NCBI GenBank assembly: GCA_900542425.1 | Contig: UQNQ01000002.1 | Span: forward strand, 114,485 to 178,484 | Reading direction: 5' to 3' | Length of the DNA: 64,000 bases | Source of the DNA: an uncultured Eubacteriales bacterium | Lineage (GTDB): Bacteria; Bacillota; Clostridia; Oscillospirales; CAG-272 | Part shown: positions 42,427 to 51,764 of the stretch, piece after piece | Numbering within the stretch: the stretch's first letter is position 1 | Layout of the letters: every line of letters starts with the position of its first letter | Translations under genes and position numbers: made by a program | Notes under the pieces: model-generated | Databases searched by the model: none | Seen by the model: only the letters and a program-made list of their open reading frames with translations | What the model was told of the DNA's origin: nothing

Positions 42427-43482
42427 TCAAACGGTAATGGTGACTTTTTTCAGTACGTCTGACGCATCAGGATCAATACCGCGCGCGATCACCATTTCCA
42501 GCGCGAAAAGCTGAAGCGTAACAGCAGCACAAAAAGCGGAAATCACATCCGGAATAGGATAATCCGTATGATTCGGAATCGGCAGCACACGAACGCCCGC
42601 CTTTTCTGACAAAGAAGGATCATCCGTAATCAGAATCACCCTGGCGCCGATTTTTAAAAGCTCTTCCGTCATCTCAAGCGCGTCTCCCATCACCGCCCCG
42701 CGCAACGCAATCACAATTGCCGTATCTCCTGAATGGATCTGCGCTTTCGGGCCATGATGAAAATCAGACACGGCATATCCTCGCATTTTAATTCCGTTCG
42801 TTTCAAGGATTTTGAGCGTTCCCTCGCAGGCGATAGGATAGGCAAATCCCCGTCCAAGAACAACGGCGGATGAAATATTTTCATAGTCTTTCGCAATTCC
42901 CGATAATGTTTCCGGCATATATGTAAGAAGGGATTCGACCTCTCCGGAAACAGCTCCGAGCGCCCCCACAAGAGCTTCATCCCCAGCCCAGACAGCAGCA
43001 AGAAGCGCCAGCGCCAGCATTTGTGATGTAAACGTTTTGGTAGCTGCAATGCTTGTTTCGGGACCAGCATTGCAATATAAATGATATTTTGCCGTCTTTG
43101 CAAGCGGAGAACTTTTATCGTTTGTAACGGCAACCGTAACAGCCCCTGTCTGATTTGCACGGTCAAGAACCGCAAGAGCGTCTGCTGCCTTGCCGGATTG
43201 GGAAATTCCGATCACAAGCGTTTTTTCAAAGGCAAGTTTTCCATTGTATTTGGAAACGACGGAAGGCGTAGTAAGCCCGCACGGAATCCCGACAAGCGTA
43301 TGAATCAGGTATTGTGCGTATATTGCTGCGTGATCAGAGGTTCCTCGTGCTGCAAACTGCACATTGGTAACACCAGCTGCTCGGATATCCTCGACGATTT
43401 TATGAACAGTAGCAAGATTTGCCGCTGTTACACCGGCAAGCACAGCCGGTTGTTCTCTGATTTCTTTTTCAAGATTGATCAT
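42427..43482 (-). CDS. Double SIS-domain sugar-phosphate isomerase/deaminase-like protein
   Basis: The 351-aa protein has two SIS domains like the isomerase half of GlmS. AARGTSDHAAIYAQYL, VIGISQSGKAADAL and ETSIAATKTFTSQM are in the first. VVLGRGFAYPIACEGTLKILETNGIKMRGYAVSDFHHGP opens the second, where Glu and the late His are the expected catalytic residues. No glutaminase domain is present, so it is a stand-alone form, as in glucosamine-6-phosphate deaminase II (NagB-II) or fructosamine deglycases. It starts 15 bp after capA with GAGGAG upstream, so it belongs to the rhamnose operon. Its sugar substrate there is unknown. Confidence 0.87.
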   Translation of the reverse strand: MINLEKEIREQPAVLAGVTAANLATVHKIVEDIRAAGVTNVQFAARGTSDHAAIYAQYLIHTLVGIPCGLTTPSVVSKYNGKLAFEKTLVIGISQSGKAADALAVLDRANQTGAVTVAVTNDKSSPLAKTAKYHLYCNAGPETSIAATKTFTSQMLALALLAAVWAGDEALVGALGAVSGEVESLLTYMPETLSGIAKDYENISSAVVLGRGFAYPIACEGTLKILETNGIKMRGYAVSDFHHGPKAQIHSGDTAIVIALRGAVMGDALEMTEELLKIGARVILITDDPSLSEKAGVRVLPIPNHTDYPIPDVISAFCAAVTLQLFALEMVIARGIDPDASDVLKKVTITV

Positions 43483-43497
43483 GTTTTCGTCTCCTCT

Positions 43498-44667
43498 TTA
43501 TGCGTAATTCTCCGGCCGGAATTCTGCCGGAATGTTGTTTTCATAATATTCGATCAGCGTTTCTCTACAAAACGGCTTTTCATTCTGCTGCAGGCGGGTA
43601 CCGTGGCATACTGCCAACTCATCCGTATAGTCGCGCAGAAAATAAATTCTATGTCCGGTATATGCCGTCGAATAATGACAAACAATAGGGTAAATTTTCG
43701 CACTATCTATATAAGTGTAATCCTTATTTTTCATTATGTCAAGAGTCAAAATGCCTCCGAGCAAAGTTTTGTCGAATCTCATATTGGAAACCAAATTTCC
43801 AAGAGAATAAGCGACAAGTGTTTTGTGCCCATCAGGCGCAGTCTTCCATTCAATTCCTTCAAGCACATGAGGATGCGTTCCGATTACCACATCCACGCCC
43901 AGTTCCGTTAAAAGTTCTGCAAGATGTTCTTGGTTTGCTGTAGGATGAAAGCGTTCAACATATCCCCCGATATCATATTCAATGCCCCAATGCATAGAAA
44001 CAAAAACAAGGTCCGCCGCCTCTTTCGCTTCCGTCACCTGACGGCGAATACGCTCCTCCGAGATGCGAGGCACATCGACATTGTCATCGCAGTTGGTCGA
44101 ATACGTATAGGCAAGAAAGGCAATTTTGATCCCCTGCCGCTCGAGAATACGGTATCCGTCCGCATCTGCGCCGATGGTCATCTCCACTGTATTTTCCAAA
44201 TATTCCTTTGTCCGGAACAGCCCCTCCGCTCCCTTATCAAGCATATGATTATTGGCAAGATTGACAATGTCAAATCCCGCTCCCGAAAGCGCGTCGGCGA
44301 CTTCAAAAGGAGAACAAAATCTGGGGTATCCCGAAAAGCCGTCCGCGCCGAGAGGGGTCTCCTGATTAACAAAGGCGATATCAAAGGAAGAAATAAAATC
44401 GGAAATTTCTTCATAAATCGAAGAAAAATCATATCCGTTCCCGGTACAAGCGCCCTTATAAATGCTGGAATGGATAAGATTGTCTCCCGCTGCGGCAAAG
44501 GTTACCTTTGCCGGCACCTCTTCCTCTTTCAGAAAATGCAACCCGAATGCTTCGGCATAAACGCCTTCCGAACCAGAAAATGCACAGGAAACAAGCAGCG
44601 CCAAAAGAGCTGCCGCAAGAAGGAATGCCCCCCATGCGCGAAATGATTTCCTGTGCAAAATTCTCAT
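43498..44667 (-). CDS. CapA-family (PgsA-like) lipoprotein, putative metallophosphatase fold
   Basis: The 389-aa protein starts with a lipoprotein signal: a basic start, a hydrophobic stretch and the lipobox LVSC (Cys at about 28). The PGA_cap domain has AAAGDNLIHSSIY, NQETPLG, NLANNHMLDKG, FVSMHWGIEYD and VVIGTHPHVLEG, the expected metal-binding His, Asp and Asn residues. CapA/PgsA relatives take part in poly-gamma-glutamate synthesis or act as surface phosphoesterases. No capB or capC genes are near, so a poly-gamma-glutamate role is unlikely. It sits between rhaA and the SIS gene, in line with a surface step linked to glycan use (inference). AAGGAACGG precedes the ATG. Confidence 0.87.
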   Translation of the reverse strand: MRILHRKSFRAWGAFLLAAALLALLVSCAFSGSEGVYAEAFGLHFLKEEEVPAKVTFAAAGDNLIHSSIYKGACTGNGYDFSSIYEEISDFISSFDIAFVNQETPLGADGFSGYPRFCSPFEVADALSGAGFDIVNLANNHMLDKGAEGLFRTKEYLENTVEMTIGADADGYRILERQGIKIAFLAYTYSTNCDDNVDVPRISEERIRRQVTEAKEAADLVFVSMHWGIEYDIGGYVERFHPTANQEHLAELLTELGVDVVIGTHPHVLEGIEWKTAPDGHKTLVAYSLGNLVSNMRFDKTLLGGILTLDIMKNKDYTYIDSAKIYPIVCHYSTAYTGHRIYFLRDYTDELAVCHGTRLQQNEKPFCRETLIEYYENNIPAEFRPENYA

Positions 44668-44716
44668 AAAATAACCGTTCCTTTTCTTTGAAAATTTACA
44701 CAGTTATTTTATCATG

Positions 44717-45967
44717 TTATCGACGTGACAATACGTCTTTTTCATATTTTCTGACATCGCTTATCCAATCCATGCCTGCCGGAACTCCGCAGCGTTCACA
44801 ATATTCCTCCCAAACGGCGCCGAACGGCAGCGTTTTCTGTTCCTCAAGCATAGCAAGTCTTGTCGTATAATCGAAAGCATGCTCGCATTCGCGCAGCTTC
44901 TCTGTCGGCTCCAGTGCCGCCAGTAGCAGCGCTTTCTGCATATTGCGCGAGCCAATTGCCCATGCCGCGATACGGTTGATGGAAGCATCAAAATAATCAA
45001 GTCCGATGTGGACACGGTTTTCAAAATGGTTCCGAAGAATCTCAAGCGCAATGGCACGCAACTCATCGTCAAGAATCACGACATGGTCGGAATCCCAGCG
45101 AACAGGACGTGATACGTGCAGTAAAATCTCATCGAGATACAGAAGCACGGATGAAATTTTATCGGAAATCACTTCTGTCGGATGATAATGTCCGGCATCA
45201 AGAGTAAGAAGCATCTTGTTTTTCATCGCATAACCCATATAAAACTCATGCGAACCAATGGTGCAGCTTTCCGCGCCAATACCAAACACCTTGCTTTCCA
45301 CGGCATTGAGATTATGGGTCGTATCTACGTCTCCCGCAAAAATTTTATCAAGCGAATCGACAAGGCGCGCACGCGCACCATAGCGATCGACAGGAATATC
45401 CTTAAATCCGTCGGGAATCCAATAGTTTGTAACGGTCGTGTCATTCAGTTCTCTGCCGAAATATTCGGCAATCTTTCTCGACGCGATACAATGTTCAATC
45501 CAAAAATCACGCACTTCCTGACTCGGATGGCTGAGTGTAAATCCGTCCGCGCTCATTTCATGGGAGAAACAAGTCGGATTGAAGTCAAGTCCGACATGAT
45601 GGGTCTTTGCCCAATCCACCCAGCTTGCAAAGTGCTTTGGCTCAATTTTATTTCTCGCAACCTTCTCACCGAGATTATCGAGATAAATCGCATGCAGGCT
45701 CAGGCGCTTTTTGCCGGGAATCAGTGAAAACGCCTTTTCGATATCTGCACGGAGCTCTGTAATGGTACGAGCTCTGCCGGGATAATTTCCTGTCGTTTGA
45801 ATGCCGCCGGTCAGATCTCCGTCCGGATTTTCAAAGCCGCGCACGTCATCTCCCTGCCAACAGTGGATGGAAACAGGAATTTCCTTTACACGTGCCATTG
45901 CGGCCTCTGTATCGACGCCGATTGCCGCATATACTTCTTTTGCCAATTCATAAGCTTTATTTGCCAT
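44717..45967 (-). CDS. rhaA: L-rhamnose isomerase
   Basis: RhaA converts L-rhamnose to L-rhamnulose. The 416-aa length matches the family. Signature stretches are [15 protein letters not shown], the metal-site residues in [45 protein letters not shown] and [15 protein letters not shown]. It starts 34 bp after rhaB, with GAAAGGAATGG before the ATG, and is clearly in the same operon. The product is the substrate of RhaB. It has no signal peptide and is cytoplasmic. Confidence 0.97.
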   Translation of the reverse strand: MANKAYELAKEVYAAIGVDTEAAMARVKEIPVSIHCWQGDDVRGFENPDGDLTGGIQTTGNYPGRARTITELRADIEKAFSLIPGKKRLSLHAIYLDNLGEKVARNKIEPKHFASWVDWAKTHHVGLDFNPTCFSHEMSADGFTLSHPSQEVRDFWIEHCIASRKIAEYFGRELNDTTVTNYWIPDGFKDIPVDRYGARARLVDSLDKIFAGDVDTTHNLNAVESKVFGIGAESCTIGSHEFYMGYAMKNKMLLTLDAGHYHPTEVISDKISSVLLYLDEILLHVSRPVRWDSDHVVILDDELRAIALEILRNHFENRVHIGLDYFDASINRIAAWAIGSRNMQKALLLAALEPTEKLRECEHAFDYTTRLAMLEEQKTLPFGAVWEEYCERCGVPAGMDWISDVRKYEKDVLSRR

Positions 45968-46001
45968 AATAATCCATTCCTTTCAGAACAAAGAATTTAC
46001 G

Positions 46002-47483
46002 TTATTTTATAAGAGACAGGAAACGTGCGTATGCCTCGTCCCATGCTCCTTTTTTGTCTGCCTCGGGCTCATATTCCTTCACCTCAAAGGACTCCGCAAT
46101 GATTTCTCTCGCCTGCCACATGTCGCGCACCTCTCCCAGTGCGATTGCCTGAGCCGCGATATTGCCAAGCGCTGTTGCCTCCACGGGACCCGCAAACACA
46201 GGACGTCCGCAGGCAGTCGCCGCAAACTGAGAAAGCTGATCCTCTTTCGTGCCGCCGCCGACGATATTGATAGCAGGAATCCGTTCACCGCACATTTCAT
46301 CAATGCATTCAACCGTATAACGGTACCGCATCGCAAGGCTTTCTAAGATACAGCGGACAATTTCACCTTTCGTCTGAGGAACATACTGCCCGGTTTCACG
46401 GCAATATTCCGCTATTCTGCGCGGCAGATTGCCCGGCGTACCGAAACGAGGATCATCGGTATCGATAAAGCAGCGCAGCGGTTCTGCCGCAGCCGCCATA
46501 TCGGCAAGCTCTTGGAAAGAAACCTTGTCTCCTTCGCGCTCCCACTGACGTCTGGATTCCTGTTCGACCCAAAGTCCCGTGATATTTTTGGAGAACCGGA
46601 TTGTGCCGCCGTAGCCACCCTCATTGGTAAAATTGTAATTTCTGGTTTTTTCGCTGATTACCGGCTCTTTTGTCTCTGTTCCCATAATTGACCACGTACC
46701 GGAAGAGAGCCAGATAAATTTTTCACTCTTCGCAGGGACGGCGAGAACCGCACTTCCCGTATCATGCGCCGCCACGGAAATCACCTTCGGATTCATTCCG
46801 CCGAATTCCTCCGTCAGCGACGGCGTAAGGGTACCGCATACAGTACCGGGCATGACAATACTGCCAAACAGTTTTTCAGGAAGCCCGAATTTTTCAATCA
46901 GTTCCCACGACCAGTCGCGCGTTTTCGCATTGAGCAGTTGGCTTGTGGAAGCAATGGTATATTCCGTCTGCTTATATCCCGTCAGGAAATAGTTGAGCAA
47001 GTCCGGAACAAACAGCATATCAGAAGCAATATCAAAGAATTCCGGTGTATCCTTTTGAACCGCCAACAACTGATAGAGAGAATTGAGCTCCAGCACCTGA
47101 ATACCGGTAATCCCGTAGACCTCCTCCGGAGATACACGTTCCGCCGAATATGCGGGGATTCCCGCCGTACGAGTATCCCGGTAATGAACAGGATTAGAAA
47201 GCAAATGTCCTTTTTTATCGAGAAAACCGAAATCCACTCCCCAAGTATCGATGCCGACAGAAGCGATGTCACGGTCGGCGCTCTGGGCGCATTTGTGCAG
47301 AGACGTTTTGATTTCATGGAAAATACGCAGGATATCCCATGTAAACTGCCCGGAAATCATAACAGGTTCATTGGGGAAACGATGATTTTCCTCCAGAGCG
47401 AAACGTTTTCCGTCAAAAGTTCCAACAATGCCGCGTCCGCTGGATGCTCCAAGATCTACGGCAAGCATTTTGAGTTTTTTCAT
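46002..47483 (-). CDS. rhaB: Rhamnulokinase
   Basis: RhaB phosphorylates L-rhamnulose at C1. The 493-aa FGGY kinase has the N-terminal phosphate loop AVDLGASSGRGIVG, GIDTWGVDFGFLDKKG, HYRDTRT, AAHDTGSAVLAVP and WLSSGTWSIMG. The C-terminal FGGY-like site is INIVGGGTKEDQLSQFAATACGRPVFAGPVEATALGN. AAAGGA lies before the ATG. It is the first gene of the rhaB-rhaA-capA-SIS-aldolase operon. Its leader carries a 9-bp GC-rich hairpin (47568-47590). No clear sigma-A promoter or catabolite-repression site could be settled by eye. Confidence 0.96.
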   Translation of the reverse strand: MKKLKMLAVDLGASSGRGIVGTFDGKRFALEENHRFPNEPVMISGQFTWDILRIFHEIKTSLHKCAQSADRDIASVGIDTWGVDFGFLDKKGHLLSNPVHYRDTRTAGIPAYSAERVSPEEVYGITGIQVLELNSLYQLLAVQKDTPEFFDIASDMLFVPDLLNYFLTGYKQTEYTIASTSQLLNAKTRDWSWELIEKFGLPEKLFGSIVMPGTVCGTLTPSLTEEFGGMNPKVISVAAHDTGSAVLAVPAKSEKFIWLSSGTWSIMGTETKEPVISEKTRNYNFTNEGGYGGTIRFSKNITGLWVEQESRRQWEREGDKVSFQELADMAAAAEPLRCFIDTDDPRFGTPGNLPRRIAEYCRETGQYVPQTKGEIVRCILESLAMRYRYTVECIDEMCGERIPAINIVGGGTKEDQLSQFAATACGRPVFAGPVEATALGNIAAQAIALGEVRDMWQAREIIAESFEVKEYEPEADKKGAWDEAYARFLSLIK

Positions 47484-47567
47484 GTTTATGTATCCTTTCG
47501 AAAAAGAATTTTTTCATTTATACTGTGCGTTTCACGCGAACGGATTCGCCGAAATCTGCAGCCTTTC

Positions 47568-47590
47568 CCGGACGGGAAAAGCCCGTCCGG
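47568..47590 (-). other. GC-rich hairpin in the mutS2-rhaB intergenic region
   Basis: Perfect 9-bp arms 47568-47576 and 47582-47590 with a 5-base loop and no U tail. It is 85 bases before rhaB and could be an RNA structure in the leader, a weak mutS2 3' end or a protein site. Confidence 0.55.
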
Positions 47591-47719
47591 ATAAAGCCCC
47601 TACGAGGAGTTCTCTACAAAAGCACGGAAACAACCAATTATCATTTTACCGTCAGGACAACGGTATGATTTCGATCTCGTTTTTCAGAAATCATCCATTT
47701 GACTGTCCGATTCGTCTTT

Positions 47720-50122
47720 TCATTTCAACTCCGCAACCGCAACGCCGGTATCTCCTTCTCCGACCGTACCGCAGCGCACAGAGGCAACCCGTGCGTCACG
47801 ACGCAAGAAATCGGTCACAGCACGGCGCAGTGCGCCGGTTCCTTTCCCGTGGATAATACGCACCTGTGTTACACCGGCACGCTGTGCGTCGTCAAGATAT
47901 CTGTCAAGAAGAAAGCACGCGTCGTCCGCGTAATTTCCACGCAAATCAAGCTCGGGACTGAATGATGACGCCATACGGTCACCCACGCTTTTAACCGGCG
48001 CTTTCTTGCCGTTTTTATCGGTAAACGTCACCTTTACCCCATCTATCAGCATGAGATTTTTGATATTTGTTTTCATATTGACGATTCCGGCTTGTACAGT
48101 AACGTTTCCGCTGCCGTCCGGATCGGAAAGCAGCACGCCTTTCTTACCGATGTTCACAAGAATAACCTCGTCCCCTTTTTTCAAAGGGCGCGGCAGCACA
48201 TAGTTCTCCGCCGTTTTGGGATCCACCGGATCCAAGCTGTCGCTGTTCTGCTTTAAGTGAAGACGGATATCGCGTCGTGCCTGTTCCAAAGATTTTGCCA
48301 GGTTTTCGCTTTCTTTTTCCCTCTTTACCTTTTCCAACTGCTCAAAAATAAATTCACTGGAAGCCTTGGCGCTTTCCACCATCCGTACAGCGGAAGCCCT
48401 TGCCTTTTCCAATTCTTTCTCCGCTTCGCGTTCCCGCTTTTCGACAAACTCGTCCATTTCCGCTTTTTCCCCTCTCGCTTTAGCAAGAAGGGCTTCCGCT
48501 TCGGCCCTGGCTTTTTCCATCGCAATTCGTTCTGTCTCAAGCCGTTCAATCACGGATTCAAAACGGCGGCTCTCTCCGGTAACATAACCCTGCGCGCGCG
48601 CAATAACCGGTTCCGGAAGCCCTAACTTGCGGGAAATCGCAAAAGCGTTGGATTTTCCGGGCGTGCCGATAATCAGCCGATAAGTCGGCCGCAACGTCTC
48701 CACATCGAATTCACAGGAAGCGTTACACACGCCTTCGGTATCGAGCGCGTAAGATTTTAGCTCCGCATAATGCGTTGTTGCAGCACAAAGCGCACCTTTT
48801 TCCCGAACCGATTCCAAAATGGAAACAGCAAGCGCCGCACCCTCCACAGGATCCGTTCCCGCGCCTACCTCGTCAAGCAAAACCAAAGAATGGTCGTCGG
48901 CGCGTTCTAAAATATCCACAATATTCACCATATGAGAGGAGAAAGTGGAGAGCGACTGCTCAATGCTTTGTTCATCTCCGATATCAGCAAGAATGTCGCC
49001 GAAAATTCCGACAGACGATCCGTCTGACACCGGAATATGCAGACCGGACTGCGCCATCAGGGAAAACAAGCCTAGCGTTTTAAGCGTCACGGTTTTTCCG
49101 CCCGTATTCGGCCCCGTAATAATCAAGGCGTCGTATTTTCCTCCGAGCGACACGGTAATCGGAACAACGCTGTCTGCGGAAATCAGGGGATGGCGCGCTC
49201 GGACAAGGTGGATTTCCGATTTCTCTGTAATCTCAGGAGCCATTCCCTCCATTCGAAAAGAAAGTTGGCTTTTTCCGAAGGCAAAAGCAAGCAGGGTAAG
49301 GTTTCGGTTGTTTTCTTTCAGCTTTTCTCCGTAATCTGCAATATCAGCGGAAAGCTCAGAAAGAATCCTTTCGATTTCATCCGCTTCCAAACGTTCCAAA
49401 ACGCGAAGCTCATTATTTGACTCCACAACAGAAAGAGGCTCAATAAACAGCGTTGCTCCCGATGCCGAGGTATCATGGACAAGCCCGCGGATTTCGTTGC
49501 GGTATTCCTGCCTTACCGGTATGACATAACGGCCGTCGCGCATCGTGACAATCGGCTCCTGAAGATACTTTGCATAGGCGCTGCCGGTGACATATTTCTG
49601 AAGGGTTTCTCGTATTTTCCCGTTTTCCGCTCGGATTTTGCGCCGGATATCGTACAGCGTGTCACTTGCCGTATCGGATACCGTTTCCTCGCCGACAAAG
49701 CATTTTTCGATCTTTTCCTCAAGAAACCGATTCGGGACAAGACGGGAAAAATACTCATCAAGCGCGTTTTCTTCCGTACGGTCGGCATTGCGGTAATCCC
49801 GCACGGCCCGCGCCGCGGAAAGCGTACGTCCAACGGCAAGAATTTCACGAATTGTAAGCACCGCGCCTTTATCGGCACGGTCGACCGCATCCGTGATGTC
49901 GGAAATCCCGGAAAAAGGCGGCATTCCTTTTACAGTCTGCATGCTCTTCGCCGCATCTGTATGCGCAAGCATCCGGCGAACCGTAAGAATGGCACGCGAC
50001 GGACAAAGCGCCATTGCCAGCTTTTTCGCGCCCTCAGTCGGACAAACCGCAGCAAGCATCTCGCGTATTTTATCAAATTCAAGCGTTCTTATTGCTTTCT
50101 CAAAACTTTTTTTCTGTTCCAT
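47720..50122 (-). CDS. mutS2: Endonuclease MutS2 (ribosome rescue/recombination ATPase)
   Basis: The 800-aa protein has the MutS core and ABC-type ATPase: Walker A ITGPNTGGKTVTLKTLG, LSTFSSHM, Walker B LVLLDEVGAGTDPVEGAA and TTHYAELK. It lacks the mismatch-recognition domain of MutS. A long Glu/Ala/Arg-rich coiled coil follows (about residues 520-640). At the C-terminus is a Smr nuclease domain with ELDLRGNYADDA and VRIIHGKGTGALR. MutS2 splits collided ribosomes and has been linked to suppression of recombination. It is 4 bp from the small Cys-rich gene upstream and co-transcribed with it. No U-tailed terminator is seen after it. Confidence 0.96.
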   Translation of the reverse strand: MEQKKSFEKAIRTLEFDKIREMLAAVCPTEGAKKLAMALCPSRAILTVRRMLAHTDAAKSMQTVKGMPPFSGISDITDAVDRADKGAVLTIREILAVGRTLSAARAVRDYRNADRTEENALDEYFSRLVPNRFLEEKIEKCFVGEETVSDTASDTLYDIRRKIRAENGKIRETLQKYVTGSAYAKYLQEPIVTMRDGRYVIPVRQEYRNEIRGLVHDTSASGATLFIEPLSVVESNNELRVLERLEADEIERILSELSADIADYGEKLKENNRNLTLLAFAFGKSQLSFRMEGMAPEITEKSEIHLVRARHPLISADSVVPITVSLGGKYDALIITGPNTGGKTVTLKTLGLFSLMAQSGLHIPVSDGSSVGIFGDILADIGDEQSIEQSLSTFSSHMVNIVDILERADDHSLVLLDEVGAGTDPVEGAALAVSILESVREKGALCAATTHYAELKSYALDTEGVCNASCEFDVETLRPTYRLIIGTPGKSNAFAISRKLGLPEPVIARAQGYVTGESRRFESVIERLETERIAMEKARAEAEALLAKARGEKAEMDEFVEKREREAEKELEKARASAVRMVESAKASSEFIFEQLEKVKREKESENLAKSLEQARRDIRLHLKQNSDSLDPVDPKTAENYVLPRPLKKGDEVILVNIGKKGVLLSDPDGSGNVTVQAGIVNMKTNIKNLMLIDGVKVTFTDKNGKKAPVKSVGDRMASSFSPELDLRGNYADDACFLLDRYLDDAQRAGVTQVRIIHGKGTGALRRAVTDFLRRDARVASVRCGTVGEGDTGVAVAELK

Positions 50123-50125
50123 TTT

Positions 50126-50350
50126 TCAGTCATCGAGCGACACCGCTTCCATTTCAGGCAACGGTATTTTTTCCTTTGGGTTTCGTTTCAGCGGGTCATA
50201 TCGGAAACGGCGGCAAACGAAGTCTGCTTTTACAACGCCCTTTTTGATACAAACTACGTCGTCCGTGCCGGGAACCGGCGTTCCATGCTCACAGAACGCA
50301 CAAAATTTTTCGATTTCCGTCCCAGTCTCCGGCATCTGTTTTTTGAACAT
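50126..50350 (-). CDS. Small cysteine-rich protein, probable zinc binder
   Basis: The 74-aa product has CAFCEHG, then CIKKGVVKADFVC and a basic stretch (RRFRYDPLKRNPKEK), so four cysteines could hold one zinc. I know no function for it. Proteins of this pattern are seen as conserved hypotheticals in Clostridia. The ATG at 50350 is used because AAAGGA (50359-50364) lies 8 bases upstream; the ATG seven codons earlier has no ribosome site. It ends 4 bp before mutS2, so the two are co-translated, which suggests a shared role with MutS2 (inference). Confidence 0.75.
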   Translation of the reverse strand: MFKKQMPETGTEIEKFCAFCEHGTPVPGTDDVVCIKKGVVKADFVCRRFRYDPLKRNPKEKIPLPEMEAVSLDD

Positions 50351-50405
50351 GGTATTCGTCCTTTCCGTCATGATTTTTTACGTTTCTATTATACAGCATT
50401 CTTTC

Positions 50406-51503
50406 TTATTTTTCCACCCTTTTTTTGAAAAATCCCTTATTTTTTATGGAAACAACCGCAGCATAGAGCAGTAGCCCTGCAAGAAGCATCAGAATAACGG
50501 CAAACGAAGAAAAAGATTTCTGAGGAGAAGCGCCAAAAAGCACTGCATACAAAGCACACAGCAAACTGCAAAGCATTCTGCCTGAAAGATACCCTTCCAT
50601 CGGAATCGATCCCGCCTCCGCACGGTCGGCAGCCTGCATCCAAACGGAGATTCCGCCGAAGCCGAGAATTCCTCCGCAGACAGCAAGCAAAACAGCGAAA
50701 GGAAATTCTCCGGTCTCTCCAAGCGCTGAAAGACCGCCGGATATCTCAAATACCCCTCTTAAAATCGCCCCAAAGGAATGCTGAGCCAGTCTTTTCCAGA
50801 TGACAAGAAAAGAATCGGAAAGTACGGTAAAAAACACAATAAAGCCACAGACAGATACCAAAGAGAAAGCGCTCTCTGACACGGATGATGAAACGATCCG
50901 AGCAGCAGATATATTTTGCTTCGGCACGTGTCCTGCAGGTAAAATCGGTTCTGCCGCTCCGGTCATTCTTCGTCTTTTTGCCGTCAACAGCACTGCGGTT
51001 ACGGCAGCCGCAGTCTGTGCGGCAAACAAAACAGCACCGAGGCTCACCGAACCGAAAAAAGCGGCGCCTACCGTTCCGATAACAAAAGCAGGTCCGGCAT
51101 TGTTGCAAAACGGCATCATCTGGCGAGCCTCCTCCTTTGAAATCTCTCCACGAAGAACAAGTTCGGAAAGTATCACCGCGCCCATCGGAAAACCCGAAAT
51201 AAGCCCGACCAAAAATGCGGTAAGTCCGCCGCAGGATATTCCGAGGCGGGGACAAAGATGCCTAAGAGGAGTTCGGGAGAGTTTTTCACAAAATCCTGTT
51301 TTAATCAGAATTTTCGCACAGATCATGAAAACGGCGAGCGACGGAACAACGGATTTCGCACACAGAAAAAGCGCCCGCAAGGCAGACTGTGCCGCCGCTT
51401 CAGGTAAAATCAAGCAAAACGCCATCAGCCAAAAGGAAAACAGGATTAAAAGCAGAACAGAAAATTTATTCTTATTTTGTTTTATTGACGCCACCTCCCG
51501 CAT
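50406..51503 (-). CDS. YlbJ-like sporulation integral membrane protein
   Basis: The 365-aa protein has about eight to ten transmembrane helices. Conserved YlbJ/nucleoside-recognition motifs are LISGFPMGAVILSEL, MPFCNNAGPAFVIGTVG and GGLSALGE. YlbJ is a sporulation membrane protein in Bacillus. The start is unusual. The ATG at 51503 has no ribosome site upstream, whereas a good GGGAGGTGG lies inside the first codons and would best serve an ATA codon at 51485 or near it. The small Cys-rich gene and mutS2 follow on the same strand. It is divergent from yqfC. Confidence 0.8.
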   Translation of the reverse strand: MREVASIKQNKNKFSVLLLILFSFWLMAFCLILPEAAAQSALRALFLCAKSVVPSLAVFMICAKILIKTGFCEKLSRTPLRHLCPRLGISCGGLTAFLVGLISGFPMGAVILSELVLRGEISKEEARQMMPFCNNAGPAFVIGTVGAAFFGSVSLGAVLFAAQTAAAVTAVLLTAKRRRMTGAAEPILPAGHVPKQNISAARIVSSSVSESAFSLVSVCGFIVFFTVLSDSFLVIWKRLAQHSFGAILRGVFEISGGLSALGETGEFPFAVLLAVCGGILGFGGISVWMQAADRAEAGSIPMEGYLSGRMLCSLLCALYAVLFGASPQKSFSSFAVILMLLAGLLLYAAVVSIKNKGFFKKRVEK

Positions 51504-51606
51504 AGAAATAAATAAAGCAAAAAATGTCTGCGTCCGGAGTAGCGGCCCTATTCCGTCAAAATGTCGGTTTCCCTAAGTTTTCTGCCTGATAAGATGGTTC
51601 GCGGCG

Positions 51607-51641
51607 CTGTCTGACATGCACTGCCTTTCAGACAGTTTTTT
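51607..51641 (+). promoter_or_regulatory. Terminator-like hairpin in the yqfC leader
   Basis: Perfect 8-bp arms 51607-51614 and 51628-51635 with a 13-base loop, followed by T6. No plus-strand gene lies just upstream, so if transcribed it would act as an attenuator ahead of yqfC. Confidence 0.55.
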
Positions 51642-51711
51642 CAGATTGGTCGGAAAACTCCGGAAAAACGCATGACTTTTCTTCTTTCTGAATTCCAATA
51701 TATGCAGACAT

Positions 51712-51740
51712 TTCCCCCGATATGGTTCCATGCGGGGGAA
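51712..51740 (+). promoter_or_regulatory. Strong hairpin just before the yqfC ribosome site
   Basis: Perfect 8-bp GC-rich arms 51712-51719 and 51733-51740. The loop itself can close through a 4-bp inner stem. It ends 14 bases before the GGAGG of yqfC. Confidence 0.6.
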
Positions 51741-51764
51741 TTGTACGCAAGGGTGGAGGTCAAC

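Noticed and set aside
43081..44646. Two long plus-strand frames across the SIS and capA genes
   Set aside because: Antisense to well-supported genes; no motif or ribosome site.
49475..50428. 317-codon plus-strand open frame
   Set aside because: Antisense to mutS2 and the small Cys-rich gene; Phe/Arg-rich composition of a shadow frame.
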